The notes under the pieces: generated by a model
Seen by the model: only the letters and a program-made list of their open reading frames with translations
Databases searched by the model: none
What the model was told of the DNA's origin: nothing
Assembly (NCBI RefSeq): GCF_004217185.1
Contig: NZ_SHKL01000001.1
Location: 743,001 to 807,000 of the forward strand
Length of the DNA: 64,000 nucleotides
Source of the DNA: Pseudonocardia sediminis
Lineage (GTDB): Bacteria; Actinomycetota; Actinomycetes; Mycobacteriales; Pseudonocardiaceae
Direction: 5' to 3'
Shown: in pieces, positions 10,072 to 19,788 of the stretch
Layout: the number at the start of each line of letters is the position of its first letter
Position numbering within the stretch: the stretch's first letter is position 1
Made by a program: the position numbers and the translations under genes

Positions 10072-10787
10072 TTGTCGTCGGAGCCGGACTCGCCGTCCGA
10101 GTCGGAGGCGTCGGACGACGCGTCGGAGGACTCGCCCTCCGCGGCCTCGGCCGCCTCGGCGGCCTCCTCCTCGTCGGACGGGTCCTCGACGACGCCGGCA
10201 CCCTCGGTGTCGATCTCGGCCTCGAGCTCTTCCTCGGTCGGCGCCGGGATGACCTGCAGGACCAGGTACTCGGCGTCGGTGCGCAGCTCGACGCCGTTGG
10301 GCAGGCGCAGCTCGCCGGCCAGGTACTGGGTGCCGATCTCGGCGCCCTCCACGGAGACCTCGATGTTCTCCGGGATGTTGAGGACGTCGGCCTCGACCAG
10401 GACGGTGTTGAGGTCCTGGCTGATCAGCGAGCCCGGCTCGGCGTCACCGGTGACGACGACGTCGAGCTCGACCTCGACCTTCTCGCCCCGCTTGATGACC
10501 AGCAGGTCGACGTGCTCGATGTAGGGGCGCAGCGGGTGCACGACCACGGTCTTGGTCAGCGCCAGCTGGGCCGGGCCGGACACGCCCGGTACGTCGAGCT
10601 CGAGCACGGCGTTACGGCCCTGGTCGCGGACGACGGCGGCGAACTCCAGCGACGGCAGCGAGAGGTGCTGCGGGTCGGTGCCGTGCCCGTAGAGGACGGC
10701 GGGGATCTTGCCCGCGCGGCGGGTGCGACGTGCGGCGCCCTTGCCGAACTCGGTCCGGGTCTCGGCTGCGATACGGGTCTGGGCCAC
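10068..10787 (-). CDS. rplY: 50S ribosomal protein L25/general stress protein Ctc
   Basis: A 239-residue long form of L25 that binds 5S rRNA. The N-terminus [26 protein letters not shown] is the L25 RNA-binding domain. The middle is the Ctc-type beta domain (VPVE-like section ending [11 protein letters not shown]). The C-terminus is a long acidic Ser/Asp/Glu-rich tail from about residue 200, which is common in actinobacterial homologues. It is first in the rplY-pth pair. The ~180 bp upstream to prs presumably holds its promoter. Confidence 0.95.
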   Translation of the reverse strand: MAQTRIAAETRTEFGKGAARRTRRAGKIPAVLYGHGTDPQHLSLPSLEFAAVVRDQGRNAVLELDVPGVSGPAQLALTKTVVVHPLRPYIEHVDLLVIKRGEKVEVELDVVVTGDAEPGSLISQDLNTVLVEADVLNIPENIEVSVEGAEIGTQYLAGELRLPNGVELRTDAEYLVLQVIPAPTEEELEAEIDTEGAGVVEDPSDEEEAAEAAEAAEGESSDASSDASDSDGESGSDDK

Positions 10788-10969
10788 GGGAACTGCTCCT
10801 CAGTCGTTCTTGGAAGTCTGCGACGAACGCGCAGCGAGACGAGGAGCCGACCGGGGTCGGCCCACGTCGATCACGGCGGGTCCGCGTTGCACCCGCCCTC
10901 GCCGCGGAAGTGACGACCAGAGTACGCGGCACCACCCGGACGGCCGGTCGCGGGTGGTGTCCGCCCCGG

Positions 10970-11950
10970 TTACGCGTTGCCGTCGAACAGGCTGGTGACC
11001 GATCCGTCCTCGAACACCTGGTGGATGGCCTCGGCGAGCAGCGGCGCGATCGGCAGCACCGTCATGTTCGCGAAGCGCTTCTCGTGCGGGATCGGGAGCG
11101 TGTCGGTGAAGATCACCTCGTCGGCGCCGCAGTTGGCCAGCCGCTCCGGCGCCGGGCCGGAGAGCACGCCGTGCGTGGCCGCGATGATCACGCTGGCCGC
11201 GCCCTCCTTCTGCAGCACCTCGACGGCCTTCGCCACCGTGCCACCGGTGTCGATCATGTCGTCGATCACGACACAGGTGCGGCCCTCGATGTCGCCGACG
11301 ACCCGGTTCGCCACGGCCTCGTTCGGCTTGCGCGGGTCACGCGTCTTGTGGATGAACGCCAGCGGGGTCCCGCCGAGGGTCTCCGACCAGCGCTCGGCCA
11401 GGCGCACGCGCCCGGAGTCGGGGGAGACGACCGCGAAGTTCGTGTCCGGCCGGGTCGACTTGATGTAGTCGGCGAGCACCGGCAGCGCGAACAGGTGGTC
11501 CACCGGGCCGTCGAAGAAGCCCTGGATCTGCGCGGTGTGCAGGTCCACGGTGAGGATCCGGTCCGCGCCGGCGACCTTGAACATGTCCGCGATCAGGCGC
11601 GCGGAGATGGGCTCGCGGCCGCGGTGCTTCTTGTCCTGGCGGGCGTAGCCCCAGAACGGCATGACGACGGTGATCCGCTTGGCCGAGCCGCGCTTGAGCG
11701 CGTCGACCATGATCAGGTGCTCCATCAGCGCGTCGTTGATCGGCGCCGAGTGCGACTGCAGGACGAACGCGTCGCTGCCGCGCACGGACTCCTCGAAGCG
11801 GACGAAGATCTCGCCGTTGGCGAAGGAGTACGCCGACTGCGGCGTGACGGTGACGTCGAGCTCCTTGGCCACGTGCTCGGCCAGCTCCAGATGGGCTCGG
11901 CCGGAGAACAGCATCATGTTCTTCGTCGGCGTGGCTGAGATCGCGCTCAC
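10970..11950 (-). CDS. prs: Ribose-phosphate pyrophosphokinase
   Basis: Makes PRPP from ribose 5-phosphate and ATP for nucleotide, His and Trp synthesis and, in actinobacteria, for arabinan precursors. Key elements: [26 protein letters not shown]-type helix, [22 protein letters not shown] (ATP-binding flexible loop), the [12 protein letters not shown] metal site, and the PRPP-binding loop [13 protein letters not shown]. The length of 326 residues is normal. The start GTG at 11950 overlaps the glmU stop (GTGA), so it is expressed with glmU, the same pairing as in Mycobacterium. Confidence 0.96.
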   Translation of the reverse strand: MSAISATPTKNMMLFSGRAHLELAEHVAKELDVTVTPQSAYSFANGEIFVRFEESVRGSDAFVLQSHSAPINDALMEHLIMVDALKRGSAKRITVVMPFWGYARQDKKHRGREPISARLIADMFKVAGADRILTVDLHTAQIQGFFDGPVDHLFALPVLADYIKSTRPDTNFAVVSPDSGRVRLAERWSETLGGTPLAFIHKTRDPRKPNEAVANRVVGDIEGRTCVVIDDMIDTGGTVAKAVEVLQKEGAASVIIAATHGVLSGPAPERLANCGADEVIFTDTLPIPHEKRFANMTVLPIAPLLAEAIHQVFEDGSVTSLFDGNA

Positions 11951-13614
11951 CGTGTCGTGCCTCCTCGGCGGGTGTCGCCGGCGGTCTCCGCGCCGTGCAC
12001 GGGATGTCCGTGCGGCTCGGCCCCGTTGCCGGTGGTCGGAACTGCACCCGCGCCGTTCTGCGCGGGTGTGAACTGGGCGGGGTCCTCGGTGGACGCCCGC
12101 GCTGCGGCGTCGGCCGCGGCCGTCCCGGGTCGCTTGCGGACGACCCAGTCCTCGATCGTGCGCTGCGGGCCGCCGGAGACGGCGAGGGCACCGGGCGGGA
12201 CGTCGTCGCGCAGCACGGTCCCGGCGCCGGTGTAGGCGCCGTCGCCGACCCGGACCGGGGCGATGAACATCGTGTCCGAGCCGGTCCGCACGTGCGATCC
12301 GACGACCGTGCGCTGCTTGCGCACGCCGTCGTAGTTGACGAACACCGACGCGGCACCGATGTTGCTCATCTCGCCGATCGTCGCGTCGCCGACGTAGGTC
12401 AGGTGCGGCACCTTCGTGCCGGCGCCGATGTCGGAGTTCTTGACCTCGACGAACGTGCCGATCTTGCCCTTGTCGCCGAGGCGGGCGTCCGGGCGCAGGT
12501 AGGCGAACGGGCCGACGGACGCGCCCGCGCCGATCACCGAGCGGGAGCCGTGCGTGCGGACGACGACCGCTCCGGCGCCGATCTCGCAGTCGGTCAGCGT
12601 GGTGTCCGGGCCGATCTCCGCGCCGTCGCCGACGGTCGTGGCGCCGTGCAGCTGCGTGCCCGGGTGCAGGACGACGTCGACGCCGAGGGAGACCTGGACG
12701 TCCACCCAGGTCGTCCCGGGGTCGACGACGGTCGCGCCGGCCAGCATCGCGCGCTCGAGGACGCGGCGGTTCAGCTCCGCGCGCACCTCGGCGAGCTGGA
12801 CGCGGTCGTTGACGCCGCGCAGCAGCCACTCGTCGGTGCAGCGCACGGTGCGCACCACCCGTCCGGCGTCGACGGCGGCGGCCACCAGGTCGGTGAGGTA
12901 GAGCTCCTGCTGCTCGTTGTGCGCGCTCAGGCCGGCCAGCCCGGCGGTGAGGAACTCGGCGTCGAAGGCGTACACACCGGAGTTGATCTCGGTGATGGCG
13001 CGCTGATCGGGGGTGGCGTCGCGGTGCTCGACGATGCCGCGCACGCCGCTGTCGGCGTCGCGCAGGATGCGGCCGTAGCCGTTCGGGTCGGCGAGGTCGG
13101 TGGTGACGAGGGTGACCGCGGCCGACGACGACTCGTGCACCTCGACCAGCGCGGCCAGGGTGGAGGTGTCGAGCAGCGGCACGTCGCCGTAGGTGACCAG
13201 CACGGTGCCCCGCAGGTCCGCGGGTAGCGAGGTCGTCCCGCACCGCACCGCATCACCGGTGCCGAGGCGCTGCTCCTGCACGGCGGTGAGCACCTCGTGG
13301 CCGAGCTCGTCGGCGGTCACGGCCAGCGCGGCACGGACCTGCTCGCGCTCGTGACCGACGACGACGACCAGGTGCTGCGCGTCGAGCCCGGCCACCGCGT
13401 GCACGGCGTGGCCGAGCAGGCTCCGGCCGCCCATCGTGTGCAGGACCTTCGGCACGGCCGACCGCATCCGGGACCCGGCACCGGCGGCCAGCACGATCGC
13501 GGCCGCGGGTGCGTGCCCGGCCGGTGGGGAGGAGGCTGCGTCGTTCCGCGCGGGGTCGTCGTGTGCGGGGTCGTTCCCCGCGGTCGCCCCCGTGCGCTCG
13601 TGGCCGTCGGGCAT
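11947..13614 (-). CDS. glmU: Bifunctional UDP-GlcNAc pyrophosphorylase / GlcN-1-P acetyltransferase
   Basis: Makes UDP-GlcNAc for peptidoglycan. The N-terminal uridylyltransferase has [18 protein letters not shown], the [11 protein letters not shown] loop and YGDVPLL. The C-terminal left-handed beta-helix has hexapeptide repeats from about residue 300 ([28 protein letters not shown] and on) and the active-site segment [10 protein letters not shown]. Past about residue 490 is a 60-residue low-complexity tail typical of actinobacterial GlmU. The ATG at 13614 (MPDGHERTG) has a GGAG six bases upstream; a GTG at 13644 is possible but weaker. It heads the glmU-prs pair. Confidence 0.95.
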   Translation of the reverse strand: MPDGHERTGATAGNDPAHDDPARNDAASSPPAGHAPAAAIVLAAGAGSRMRSAVPKVLHTMGGRSLLGHAVHAVAGLDAQHLVVVVGHEREQVRAALAVTADELGHEVLTAVQEQRLGTGDAVRCGTTSLPADLRGTVLVTYGDVPLLDTSTLAALVEVHESSSAAVTLVTTDLADPNGYGRILRDADSGVRGIVEHRDATPDQRAITEINSGVYAFDAEFLTAGLAGLSAHNEQQELYLTDLVAAAVDAGRVVRTVRCTDEWLLRGVNDRVQLAEVRAELNRRVLERAMLAGATVVDPGTTWVDVQVSLGVDVVLHPGTQLHGATTVGDGAEIGPDTTLTDCEIGAGAVVVRTHGSRSVIGAGASVGPFAYLRPDARLGDKGKIGTFVEVKNSDIGAGTKVPHLTYVGDATIGEMSNIGAASVFVNYDGVRKQRTVVGSHVRTGSDTMFIAPVRVGDGAYTGAGTVLRDDVPPGALAVSGGPQRTIEDWVVRKRPGTAAADAAARASTEDPAQFTPAQNGAGAVPTTGNGAEPHGHPVHGAETAGDTRRGGTTR

Positions 13615-13887
13615 GTCGACTCCTGCCTGTCCCGCTCGTGTCACTGCGACGTCGTGTCCTCGGTTCTCGTCTGCCGGGCCGCGCCGAATCCTACGGGGGG
13701 CCCGCGACGGGTCCCCGGGCGCGCCGGACGGGACGGCCGTGCGGACGGACCGTGATCGTCCGTTCGGCCGTACGAGTGATCATCGGGGTCGGGCATTCGG
13801 GTAGTAACCGCCGACGTCACCGGCTCGTTTCACTGTTCGGTCGCCGGATCGGTCGGCGAGCCGGCGGTCGGGGCACGAAGGAGTCGG

Positions 13888-14373
13888 ATGTTCGGGAATC
13901 TCACGGGGCGCTGGTCCCGGGCGATCGTGGTCGGTGCGCTGGTCGCGGTGTCGGGTCTGGTCGTGACGGGGGTGGCGTCGGCGAAGCCGGCCCCGGCGTC
14001 GTCGGCCCCGGGGGTCGCGGGCACGCCGTGCACCGCGGAGGCGCGGGCCTGTGTGGACCGGGCTGCGAAGAAGGCCTGGCTGATCACCGACGGCAAGGTC
14101 TCGCTGGGTCCGCTGCCCGCCTCGACCGGCGGTCCCGGGCACGAGACCCCGCCCGGTGACTTCACCGTCGAATGGAAGCACCAGGACCACCGCAGCGCCG
14201 AGTTCAACAACGCCCCGATGCCGTGGGCGGTGTTCTTCGCCCAGGGCGGGATCGCGTTCCACGAGGGCAACGTGCACACCCCGTCGGCCGGGTGCGTGCG
14301 CCTGGAGGCCGGGCCGGCGAAGACGTTCTACGAGACACTGCAGGTGGGCAGCCGCGTAGAGATCCGAGGCTGA
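13888..14373 (+). CDS. Secreted L,D-transpeptidase-like (YkuD) protein
   Basis: A 161-residue paralogue of the protein at 5452-6051. It has a signal segment (AIVVGALVAVSGLVVTGVASA, residues ~12-32) and then a small YkuD domain. The catalytic region reads AFHEGNVHTPSAGCVRLE, with Cys in S-x-G-C and the normal following Arg. Both paralogues share the entry CT-x-EARACVD-x-x-AKKAWL. Predicted role: peptidoglycan cross-linking or attachment in the envelope. An AAGGAG lies five bases before the ATG. The 273-bp upstream gap holds imperfect dyads (near 13730-13785) but no recognised riboswitch. Confidence 0.8.
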   Translation: MFGNLTGRWSRAIVVGALVAVSGLVVTGVASAKPAPASSAPGVAGTPCTAEARACVDRAAKKAWLITDGKVSLGPLPASTGGPGHETPPGDFTVEWKHQDHRSAEFNNAPMPWAVFFAQGGIAFHEGNVHTPSAGCVRLEAGPAKTFYETLQVGSRVEIRG

Positions 14374-14535
14374 GCCCTCGTACCGGGTCACGGGGTCGGG
14401 CCCGCTCGTCGCGTCGCCCGACCCGCTCGTCGCACGACCGTTGCCGGGTCGACTACCGGCGGGGCCGAACGGGTTGACCACGGGTGGACGTACCCGGCGT
14501 CGCCGGCGCCGGACTCCGAGAACACAGGAGGACCC

Positions 14536-14973
14536 ATGCCCACCCGCACCGCTCGCACCGCCTGGAACGGAACGCTCCAGGACGGCTCCGGCCAGGTCGA
14601 GCTGAGCAGCAGCAAGGCCGGCACCTACGAGGTCAGCTTCCCCAAGCGTGCCGCCGATGAGGCCGGTGGCAGCACCAGCCCGGAGGAGCTCATCGCCGCG
14701 GCCCACTCGGCCTGCTTCGCGATGCAGCTCTCGGCCGACATCGCCGAGGCCGGCGGCACCCCGGAGTCCCTCGAGGTCTCCGCCGACGTCTCGCTCGGGC
14801 CGGACCAGAACGGTGGCTTCAAGCTCACCGGCATCGCGCTGAAGGTCCGCGGCGAGGTGTCCGGCCTCGACGCCGCCGGCTTCGAGAAGGCCGCGCAGGC
14901 CGCCAAGGCCGGCTGCCCGGTCAGCAAGGCCCTTACCGGCGTCGAGATCACGCTGGACGCCGCACTCGACTGA
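14536..14973 (+). CDS. OsmC/Ohr-family peroxiredoxin-like protein
   Basis: A 145-residue OsmC-type protein that reduces organic hydroperoxides with two reactive cysteines. The first Cys is in AAAHSACFAMQLS (near residue 58), the second in KAGCPVSKAL (near 126). The N-terminal beta region RTARTAWNGTLQDGSGQVEL and the SPEELIAAA helix match the OsmC subgroup rather than Ohr. AGGAGG lies seven bases upstream of the ATG. No OhrR-type repressor is adjacent. Confidence 0.9.
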   Translation: MPTRTARTAWNGTLQDGSGQVELSSSKAGTYEVSFPKRAADEAGGSTSPEELIAAAHSACFAMQLSADIAEAGGTPESLEVSADVSLGPDQNGGFKLTGIALKVRGEVSGLDAAGFEKAAQAAKAGCPVSKALTGVEITLDAALD

Positions 14974-15083
14974 TCGGTCCTCCGATCGACACGACGCCGC
15001 GCCGACCCTGTCGGTGCGGCGTCGTCGTGTGCGGCGTCGTGTGCGGAGGCGGAGAGGCGGTGCCGGGCGACGGCAGGCCCGTG

Positions 15084-15154
15084 CTCCGCCGCCAGGATTC
15101 GAACCTGGACCATCTGAACCAAAATCAGAGGTGCTGCCCTTACACCACGGCGGA
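15084..15154 (-). tRNA. tRNA-Gln (UUG)
   Basis: On the minus strand a 71-nt cloverleaf reads from TCCGCCG to CGGCGGA plus discriminator G. The acceptor stem is seven perfect pairs, the T-arm contains GGTTCGAATCC, and the anticodon loop TTTTGGT between TCTGA and TCAGA gives UUG. The 3' CCA is not encoded. Confidence 0.93.
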
Positions 15155-15360
15155 CAGGCCTTCATCCTGGCACGCTCGCGAACGGCGGGTCGACCGGGAC
15201 GCCGCGCGTCGCGGAGGACGGTAAGTGCCGGTCAACGCACCGTCCGTAGCTCGAACGGGCGACCCCGACCCCCGGCGGCCGGCCGGGTGTGTCGTCTTGA
15301 CAGACTGCGTGCCGTGTTCATCTCGGAACCCTCGTGCGCCGTCGGGAACGTGAGGTCGTC

Positions 15361-16653
15361 ATGACCGCGGCCGGGAGCTCGACGACCACCGACCCCGCCG
15401 GGACGCCCTCCACCGAGGCCGGCTCGCAAACGCTGACCTGCAGGCTCTGCGGGTCGACGGATCTGCGCAGCTTCCTCGACCTGGGCGCGACGCCTCCGTG
15501 CGAGCTGTTCCTCACGGCCGAGACCGCCGAGCAGCGCGAGGACACGTTCCCGCTGCACGTGCGCGTCTGCAACGCGTGTCTGCTCGCGCAGCTCCCGGCC
15601 CTGATCACGCCGGAGGACACGTTCGAGGAGTACGCCTACTTCTCGTCGTTCTCCACGTCGTGGGTCGAGCACGCGAAGCGCTTCGTCGACGGCGCCGTCG
15701 AGCGGGCGGGCCTCGGGCCGGACTCGTTCGTCGTCGAGGTCGCGAGCAACGACGGCTACCTGCTCCAGCACGTCGTGGAGCGCGACATCCGCTGCCTGGG
15801 TGTGGAGCCGAGCGTCAACGTCGGTGAGGCCGCGCGGGAGAAGGGCGTCCCGACGCTCACCGCGTTCCTGTCCCCGGAGACCGGCGAGAAGGTCCGCGCC
15901 GAGCACGGGCCGGCGAACCTGGTCTGCCTGAACAACGTCTACGCCCACATCCCGGACGTCGTGGGGTTCACCCAGGGCCTGCGGGCGATGGTCGCCGACG
16001 ACGGCTGGGTCTCGATCGAGATCCAGCACCTGCTCACGCTCGTCGAGCGCAGCCAGTTCGACACGATCTACCACGAGCACTTCCAGTACTACACACTGCT
16101 GACCGGCCAGCGGGCGCTCGCCTCGGGCGGGCTGACCCTCGTCGACGTGGAGCTGCTCGACACCCACGGCGGCTCGATCCGGATGTGGGCGCGCCCGAGC
16201 GAGATCGCGGGCGAGCCGTCCGCGAAGGTCGCCGAGGTGCTCGCGGCCGAGTCCGCGGCCGGGCTGGACACCCCCGAGGGCCACGACGGCTTCGCCGAGG
16301 CCGTCTCCACGATCCGCGACGACCTGATGTCGTTCCTGATCGAGGCGCGCCGGCAGGGCAAGCGGGTCGTCGGCTACGGCGCCCCCGGCAAGGGCAACAC
16401 GCTCCTGAACTACTGCGGCATCCGCCCGGACCTGCTCGAGTACACGGTGGACCGCAACCCGTACAAGCACGGCCGGCTGACCCCGGGCACGCGGATCCCG
16501 ATCCACGAGCCCGATCGGATCGCCGCGGACAAGCCGGACTACGTGCTGATCCTGCCCTGGAACCTGCGCACCGAGCTCACCGAGCAGCTCTCCTACGTGC
16601 GCGACTGGGGCGGCAAGCTGGTGTTCCCGATCCCGTCACTCGAGGTGGTCTGA
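15361..16653 (+). CDS. NDP-sugar C-methyltransferase-like SAM-dependent methyltransferase
   Basis: A 430-residue three-part protein. Residues ~35-95 form a zinc-binding N-terminus (CRLCGST ... CNACLLAQLP). Residues ~120-290 form a class I SAM domain (VVEVASNDGYLLQH, GVEPSVNVG). The C-terminal domain is of the Methyltransf_14 type (KRVVGYGAPGKGNTLLNYCGI). This is the layout of TylC3/EryBIII-like C-methyltransferases that act on keto-deoxy sugar nucleotides. The active-site motif FDTIYHEHFQYYT is present. It is first of a four-gene same-strand cassette, with one base separating it from the nucleotidylyltransferase. Start ATG 15361 gives the family's usual N-terminus. Confidence 0.85.
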   Translation: MTAAGSSTTTDPAGTPSTEAGSQTLTCRLCGSTDLRSFLDLGATPPCELFLTAETAEQREDTFPLHVRVCNACLLAQLPALITPEDTFEEYAYFSSFSTSWVEHAKRFVDGAVERAGLGPDSFVVEVASNDGYLLQHVVERDIRCLGVEPSVNVGEAAREKGVPTLTAFLSPETGEKVRAEHGPANLVCLNNVYAHIPDVVGFTQGLRAMVADDGWVSIEIQHLLTLVERSQFDTIYHEHFQYYTLLTGQRALASGGLTLVDVELLDTHGGSIRMWARPSEIAGEPSAKVAEVLAAESAAGLDTPEGHDGFAEAVSTIRDDLMSFLIEARRQGKRVVGYGAPGKGNTLLNYCGIRPDLLEYTVDRNPYKHGRLTPGTRIPIHEPDRIAADKPDYVLILPWNLRTELTEQLSYVRDWGGKLVFPIPSLEVV

Positions 16654-16654
16654 C

Positions 16655-17485
16655 GTGAAGGTCGTCCTGTTCTGCGGCGGCTACGGCATGCGGATGCGCG
16701 ACGGCACGTCCGACCTGCCGAAGCCGATGCACCCGGTGGGCCCGCGCCCGCTGATCTGGCACGTGATGCGCTACTACGCGCACTTCGGCCACCGCGACTT
16801 CGTGCTGTGCCTGGGCTACGGCGCCCACCACATCAAGAACTACTTCCTGAACTACGACGAGACCGAGTCCAACGACTTCACCCTCAACCAGGGCGAGGTT
16901 ACGCTGCTCGGCGGCGACATCCAGGACTGGAACATCACGTTCGTCCACACCGGCCTCGAGTCGCCGATCGGTGAGCGCCTGCGCCGGGTGAAGGCACTGG
17001 TCAAGGACGACGAGATGTTCCACGCGAACTACGCCGACGTCCTGACCGACGCCCCGCTGGACAAGATGGTCGCCCAGTTCGCGGGCACCGACGCGGTCGG
17101 CCAGCTGATGGCGGTGCCGCCGCAGTCGGCGTTCCACTGCGTCGATGTGAGCTCCGACGGCCGTCTGGAGTCGATCACCACGCTGCAGGAGATGCCGCTG
17201 CTGGAGAACGGCGGATACCTGATGTTCCGGCCGGAGATCTTCGACCACCTCGAGCCGAACTGCGACCTGATCGGCGACGCGTGCGCCCCGCTGGCCCGCA
17301 AGGGCCGGATGTCGGCCTACCAGCACCGCGGATTCTGGCAGCCGGCCGACACGATCAAGGAGCGCAACGCGCTGGAGGCGGCCTACCAGGGCGGCACCCG
17401 TCCGTGGATGCTGTGGGAGGAGCCCGACCGGGACCCGCTGCAGGCCGCGATCGCGGAGATGCAGCGCGACCAGCCGTCGCGCTGA
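16655..17485 (+). CDS. Sugar-1-phosphate nucleotidylyltransferase (RfbF-like)
   Basis: A 276-residue nucleotidyltransferase. The N-terminal loop FCGGYGMRMRDGTSDLPKPM and PLIWHVMRYYAHFGHRDFVLCLGYGAHHIKNYF closely follow glucose-1-phosphate cytidylyltransferase (RfbF). NYADVLTD supplies the metal Asp, and RGFWQPADTIKERNALE is the RfbF-type end. The GGYGMR variant replaces the usual GGLGTR. It probably activates the sugar phosphate with CTP, UTP or dTTP; which nucleotide is uncertain. The GTG start is two bases after the preceding TGA, so translation is coupled. A short gap with a GGGGGG run separates it from the deacetylase. Confidence 0.82.
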   Translation: MKVVLFCGGYGMRMRDGTSDLPKPMHPVGPRPLIWHVMRYYAHFGHRDFVLCLGYGAHHIKNYFLNYDETESNDFTLNQGEVTLLGGDIQDWNITFVHTGLESPIGERLRRVKALVKDDEMFHANYADVLTDAPLDKMVAQFAGTDAVGQLMAVPPQSAFHCVDVSSDGRLESITTLQEMPLLENGGYLMFRPEIFDHLEPNCDLIGDACAPLARKGRMSAYQHRGFWQPADTIKERNALEAAYQGGTRPWMLWEEPDRDPLQAAIAEMQRDQPSR

Positions 17486-17543
17486 CCGCGACGTCGCGGG
17501 CGGCCGGGGGAGTGCACGCCTACGTGGGGGGAACACGAGAACC

Positions 17544-18236
17544 ATGCTGAGCCTGCTGCCCGAGCGGCTGGACCGGATGCTGCTGTTCGGCGCGCACTGC
17601 GACGACATCCCGATCGGGGCCGGCGGCACGCTCCTGGAGCTGTGCCGCTCGCACCCCGGGGTGTCGGTGACGGCGCTGGTGCTGACCGGTGCCGGGTCGC
17701 TGCGCGAGGAGGAGGAGCGTGCCGCACTGGCCGCGTTCTGCCCCGGGGCGAAGCTCGACGTGATCGTGATGGACCTGCCCGACGGGCGGGTGCCGCTGCA
17801 CTGGGAGCGGGCCAAGCACGCCCTGGAGGACCTGCGCCAGCGCGGTGAGCCGGACCTGGTGATCGGCCCGTCGCCGCACGACGCGCACCAGGACCACCGC
17901 ACGCTCGCCCAGATGATCCCGACGGCCTACCGGGACCACCTGACGCTCGGCTACGAGATCCTCAAGTGGGAGGGCGACCTCGCCCAGCCGTCGGCCTACA
18001 TGCCGCTGGCCGAGCCGGTGCTGCGGGAGAAGATCGCGAAGCTGAACGAGCACTACGGCTCGCAGCGCGACCGCACCTGGTTCGACGACGAGACGTTCCG
18101 CGGCCTGGCCCGGGTACGCGGCGTGCAGTGCCACGCGCGCTACGCCGAGGCCTTCCACATCGCCAAGATGACCCTCGGGGTGGCGCCCCTGACCGGCGGC
18201 GATCCCGGCGGCCTGGGTACCGAACCCGTCCTGTAA
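17544..18236 (+). CDS. PIG-L family deacetylase
   Basis: A 230-residue zinc N-deacetylase of the PIG-L/LmbE fold. The metal motif is [17 protein letters not shown] (variant of AHPDDE; the acidic residue after DD is Ile), and DAHQDHR gives the second metal His. Such enzymes remove acetyl groups from GlcNAc-containing lipids, mycothiol precursors or antibiotic sugars. Here the gene sits inside a sugar-nucleotide cassette, which suggests a 2- or 3-acetamido sugar or its intermediate as substrate. An AAC-rich stretch (GGGGGGAACACGAGAACC) precedes the ATG. Confidence 0.8.
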   Translation: MLSLLPERLDRMLLFGAHCDDIPIGAGGTLLELCRSHPGVSVTALVLTGAGSLREEEERAALAAFCPGAKLDVIVMDLPDGRVPLHWERAKHALEDLRQRGEPDLVIGPSPHDAHQDHRTLAQMIPTAYRDHLTLGYEILKWEGDLAQPSAYMPLAEPVLREKIAKLNEHYGSQRDRTWFDDETFRGLARVRGVQCHARYAEAFHIAKMTLGVAPLTGGDPGGLGTEPVL

Positions 18237-18264
18237 GACCTCCACTCACGGAAGGACCTCCACG

Positions 18265-19302
18265 ATGCGAGTACTGCTCACCGGACATCAGGGCTACCTG
18301 GGCACGGTGATGGCGCCGATCCTCGCCACCGCCGGCCACGACGTGACCGGGCTGGACAGCGGGCTGTTCGCCTCCTGCGTGCTCGGCTCGCTGGACCACC
18401 CGGACGTTCCCGGTGTCGAGGTCGACGGCCGGGGCGTGGACCTTCGTGACGTGACCGTCGAGCAGCTGGCCGGGTACGACGCCGTCGTGCACATGGCCGC
18501 GCTGTCCAACGACCCGCTGGGCTCGCTGGCGCCGGAGATCACCTACGACATCAACCACCACGCGTCGACGCGCCTGGCCCGCCTGGCCAAGGACGCCGGC
18601 GTCTCCCGGTTCGTCTACGCCTCCACGTGCTCGGTCTACGGTGCGCAGTCCGGCGACGACCTCGTCGACGAGGACGCCCCGCTCAAGCCGGTCACCCCCT
18701 ACGCGATCTCGAAGGTCCGCGTCGAGGACGACCTGGCCGAGCTGGCCGACTCCGGGTTCACCCCGGTCTCGATGCGCAACGCGACCGCGTTCGGCTTCTC
18801 GCCGCGGCTGCGCGCGGACATCGTGCTGAACAACCTGGTCGGGCACGCGGTCCTGTCGAACGAGGTCAAGGTGCTCTCCGACGGCACGCCGTGGCGTCCG
18901 CTGGCGCACGCCGAGGACATCGCCGGCGCCGTCGTCGCCGCGCTGAAGGCTCCGGCCGACGTGGTCAGCGCGCGGGCCTACAACGTGGGCACCGAGCGCA
19001 ACAACCGGACCGTGGCCGAGATCGCCGCGGCCGTCGTCGAGGCCGTCCCGGGCTCGGAGCTCAACATCACCGGCGAGGCCGGCAACGACCCGCGCTCCTA
19101 CCGGGTCGACTTCGCCCGCGCCCGCAAGGAGATCGGCTTCGAGGCGCAGTGGACGATCCCGGACGGCGCGGCGCAGCTCGCCACCGAGTACCGCTCGCGC
19201 GGCCTGACCCGCGACGCGTTCGACAACCGCTTCACCCGCCTGGCCGTCCTCAACGCCCGCCAGAAGGCCGGCGAGCTGAACGAGGCCATGCACGTCATCT
19301 GA
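18265..19302 (+). CDS. NAD-dependent epimerase/dehydratase (extended SDR)
   Basis: A 345-residue extended short-chain dehydrogenase. The Rossmann motif GHQGYLG begins at residue 7, [11 protein letters not shown] follows, and the catalytic triad lies in YASTCSVYG and [10 protein letters not shown] (YxxxK). [12 protein letters not shown] and [11 protein letters not shown] are typical of the UDP-sugar epimerase/reductase group. It most likely performs 4-epimerisation, dehydration or ketoreduction of the nucleotide sugar made by the three genes before it. AAGGACC lies six bases upstream of the ATG. The cassette ends here at a 21-bp palindrome. Confidence 0.82.
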   Translation: MRVLLTGHQGYLGTVMAPILATAGHDVTGLDSGLFASCVLGSLDHPDVPGVEVDGRGVDLRDVTVEQLAGYDAVVHMAALSNDPLGSLAPEITYDINHHASTRLARLAKDAGVSRFVYASTCSVYGAQSGDDLVDEDAPLKPVTPYAISKVRVEDDLAELADSGFTPVSMRNATAFGFSPRLRADIVLNNLVGHAVLSNEVKVLSDGTPWRPLAHAEDIAGAVVAALKAPADVVSARAYNVGTERNNRTVAEIAAAVVEAVPGSELNITGEAGNDPRSYRVDFARARKEIGFEAQWTIPDGAAQLATEYRSRGLTRDAFDNRFTRLAVLNARQKAGELNEAMHVI

Positions 19303-19316
19303 GCACCACGTGCTTC

Positions 19317-19363
19317 ACGAACGGCACGTCCGGGCAATAGCGTTGCCCGGACGTGCCGTTCGT
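19317..19363. terminator. 21-bp perfect hairpin after the sugar cassette
   Basis: ACGAACGGCACGTCCGGGCAA pairs perfectly with its reverse complement around the five-base loop TAGCG. It lies 15 bases after the epimerase stop and 20 bases before the DUF2277 start, both on the plus strand. It may end the cassette transcript. Confidence 0.65.
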
Positions 19364-19382
19364 TCGTGAAGGGGGATCCACG

Positions 19383-19652
19383 ATGTGCCGGAACATCCGC
19401 ACGCTGCACAACTTCGAGCCGCCGGCCACCGGTGACGAGGTCCAGGCCGCGGCGCTGCAGTACGTGCGCAAGATCAGTGGCTCGGCGAAGCCGTCGCAGG
19501 CCAACACCGAGGCGTTCGACCGGGCCGTCGCGGCCGTCACCGAGGCCACCCGGGAGCTGCTGGGCGAGCTGGTGACCACCGCCCCGCCCAAGGACCGCGA
19601 GATCGAGGCCGCCAAGGCCCGCGCCCGCTCCGCCGAGCGCTACGCCCGCTGA
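19383..19652 (+). CDS. DUF2277 family protein
   Basis: An 89-residue protein starting MCRNIRTLHNFEPPAT, the conserved opening of the DUF2277 family. It then has the helix EVQAAALQYVRKISGSAKPS and a C-terminal Lys/Arg/Glu-rich helix. The N-terminal CRNI and NFEPP segments are the conserved core. The family is common in actinobacteria and has no assigned function. GGGGGA lies eight bases upstream of the ATG; an earlier in-frame ATG at 19353 lies inside the palindrome and is unlikely. Confidence 0.85.
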   Translation: MCRNIRTLHNFEPPATGDEVQAAALQYVRKISGSAKPSQANTEAFDRAVAAVTEATRELLGELVTTAPPKDREIEAAKARARSAERYAR

Positions 19653-19681
19653 CCCGTCTCCCCGGCGAGCCGTCGAGCGAC

Positions 19682-19718
19682 CGGCACTCTCGTCGCAACC
19701 TTTGCCACGAGAGTGCCG
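19682..19718. terminator. 12-bp hairpin between convergent genes
   Basis: CGGCACTCTCGT pairs with ACGAGAGTGCCG around a 13-base loop, between the DUF2277 stop (+) and the dioxygenase stop (-). The flanks (GTCGAG / CTCGTCGAC) extend it imperfectly. It probably works as a bidirectional terminator. Confidence 0.6.
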
Positions 19719-19788
19719 CTCGTCGACCCCGGAGACGCCGAACGGGCCGCCACCCGTGGGGTGACGGCCCGTGTGCGCGGGGTCGGGG

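Noticed and set aside
13615..13887. Riboswitch upstream of the L,D-transpeptidase-like gene
   Set aside because: Imperfect dyads are present but I could not find the conserved core of the c-di-AMP (ydaO) or other known riboswitch classes.
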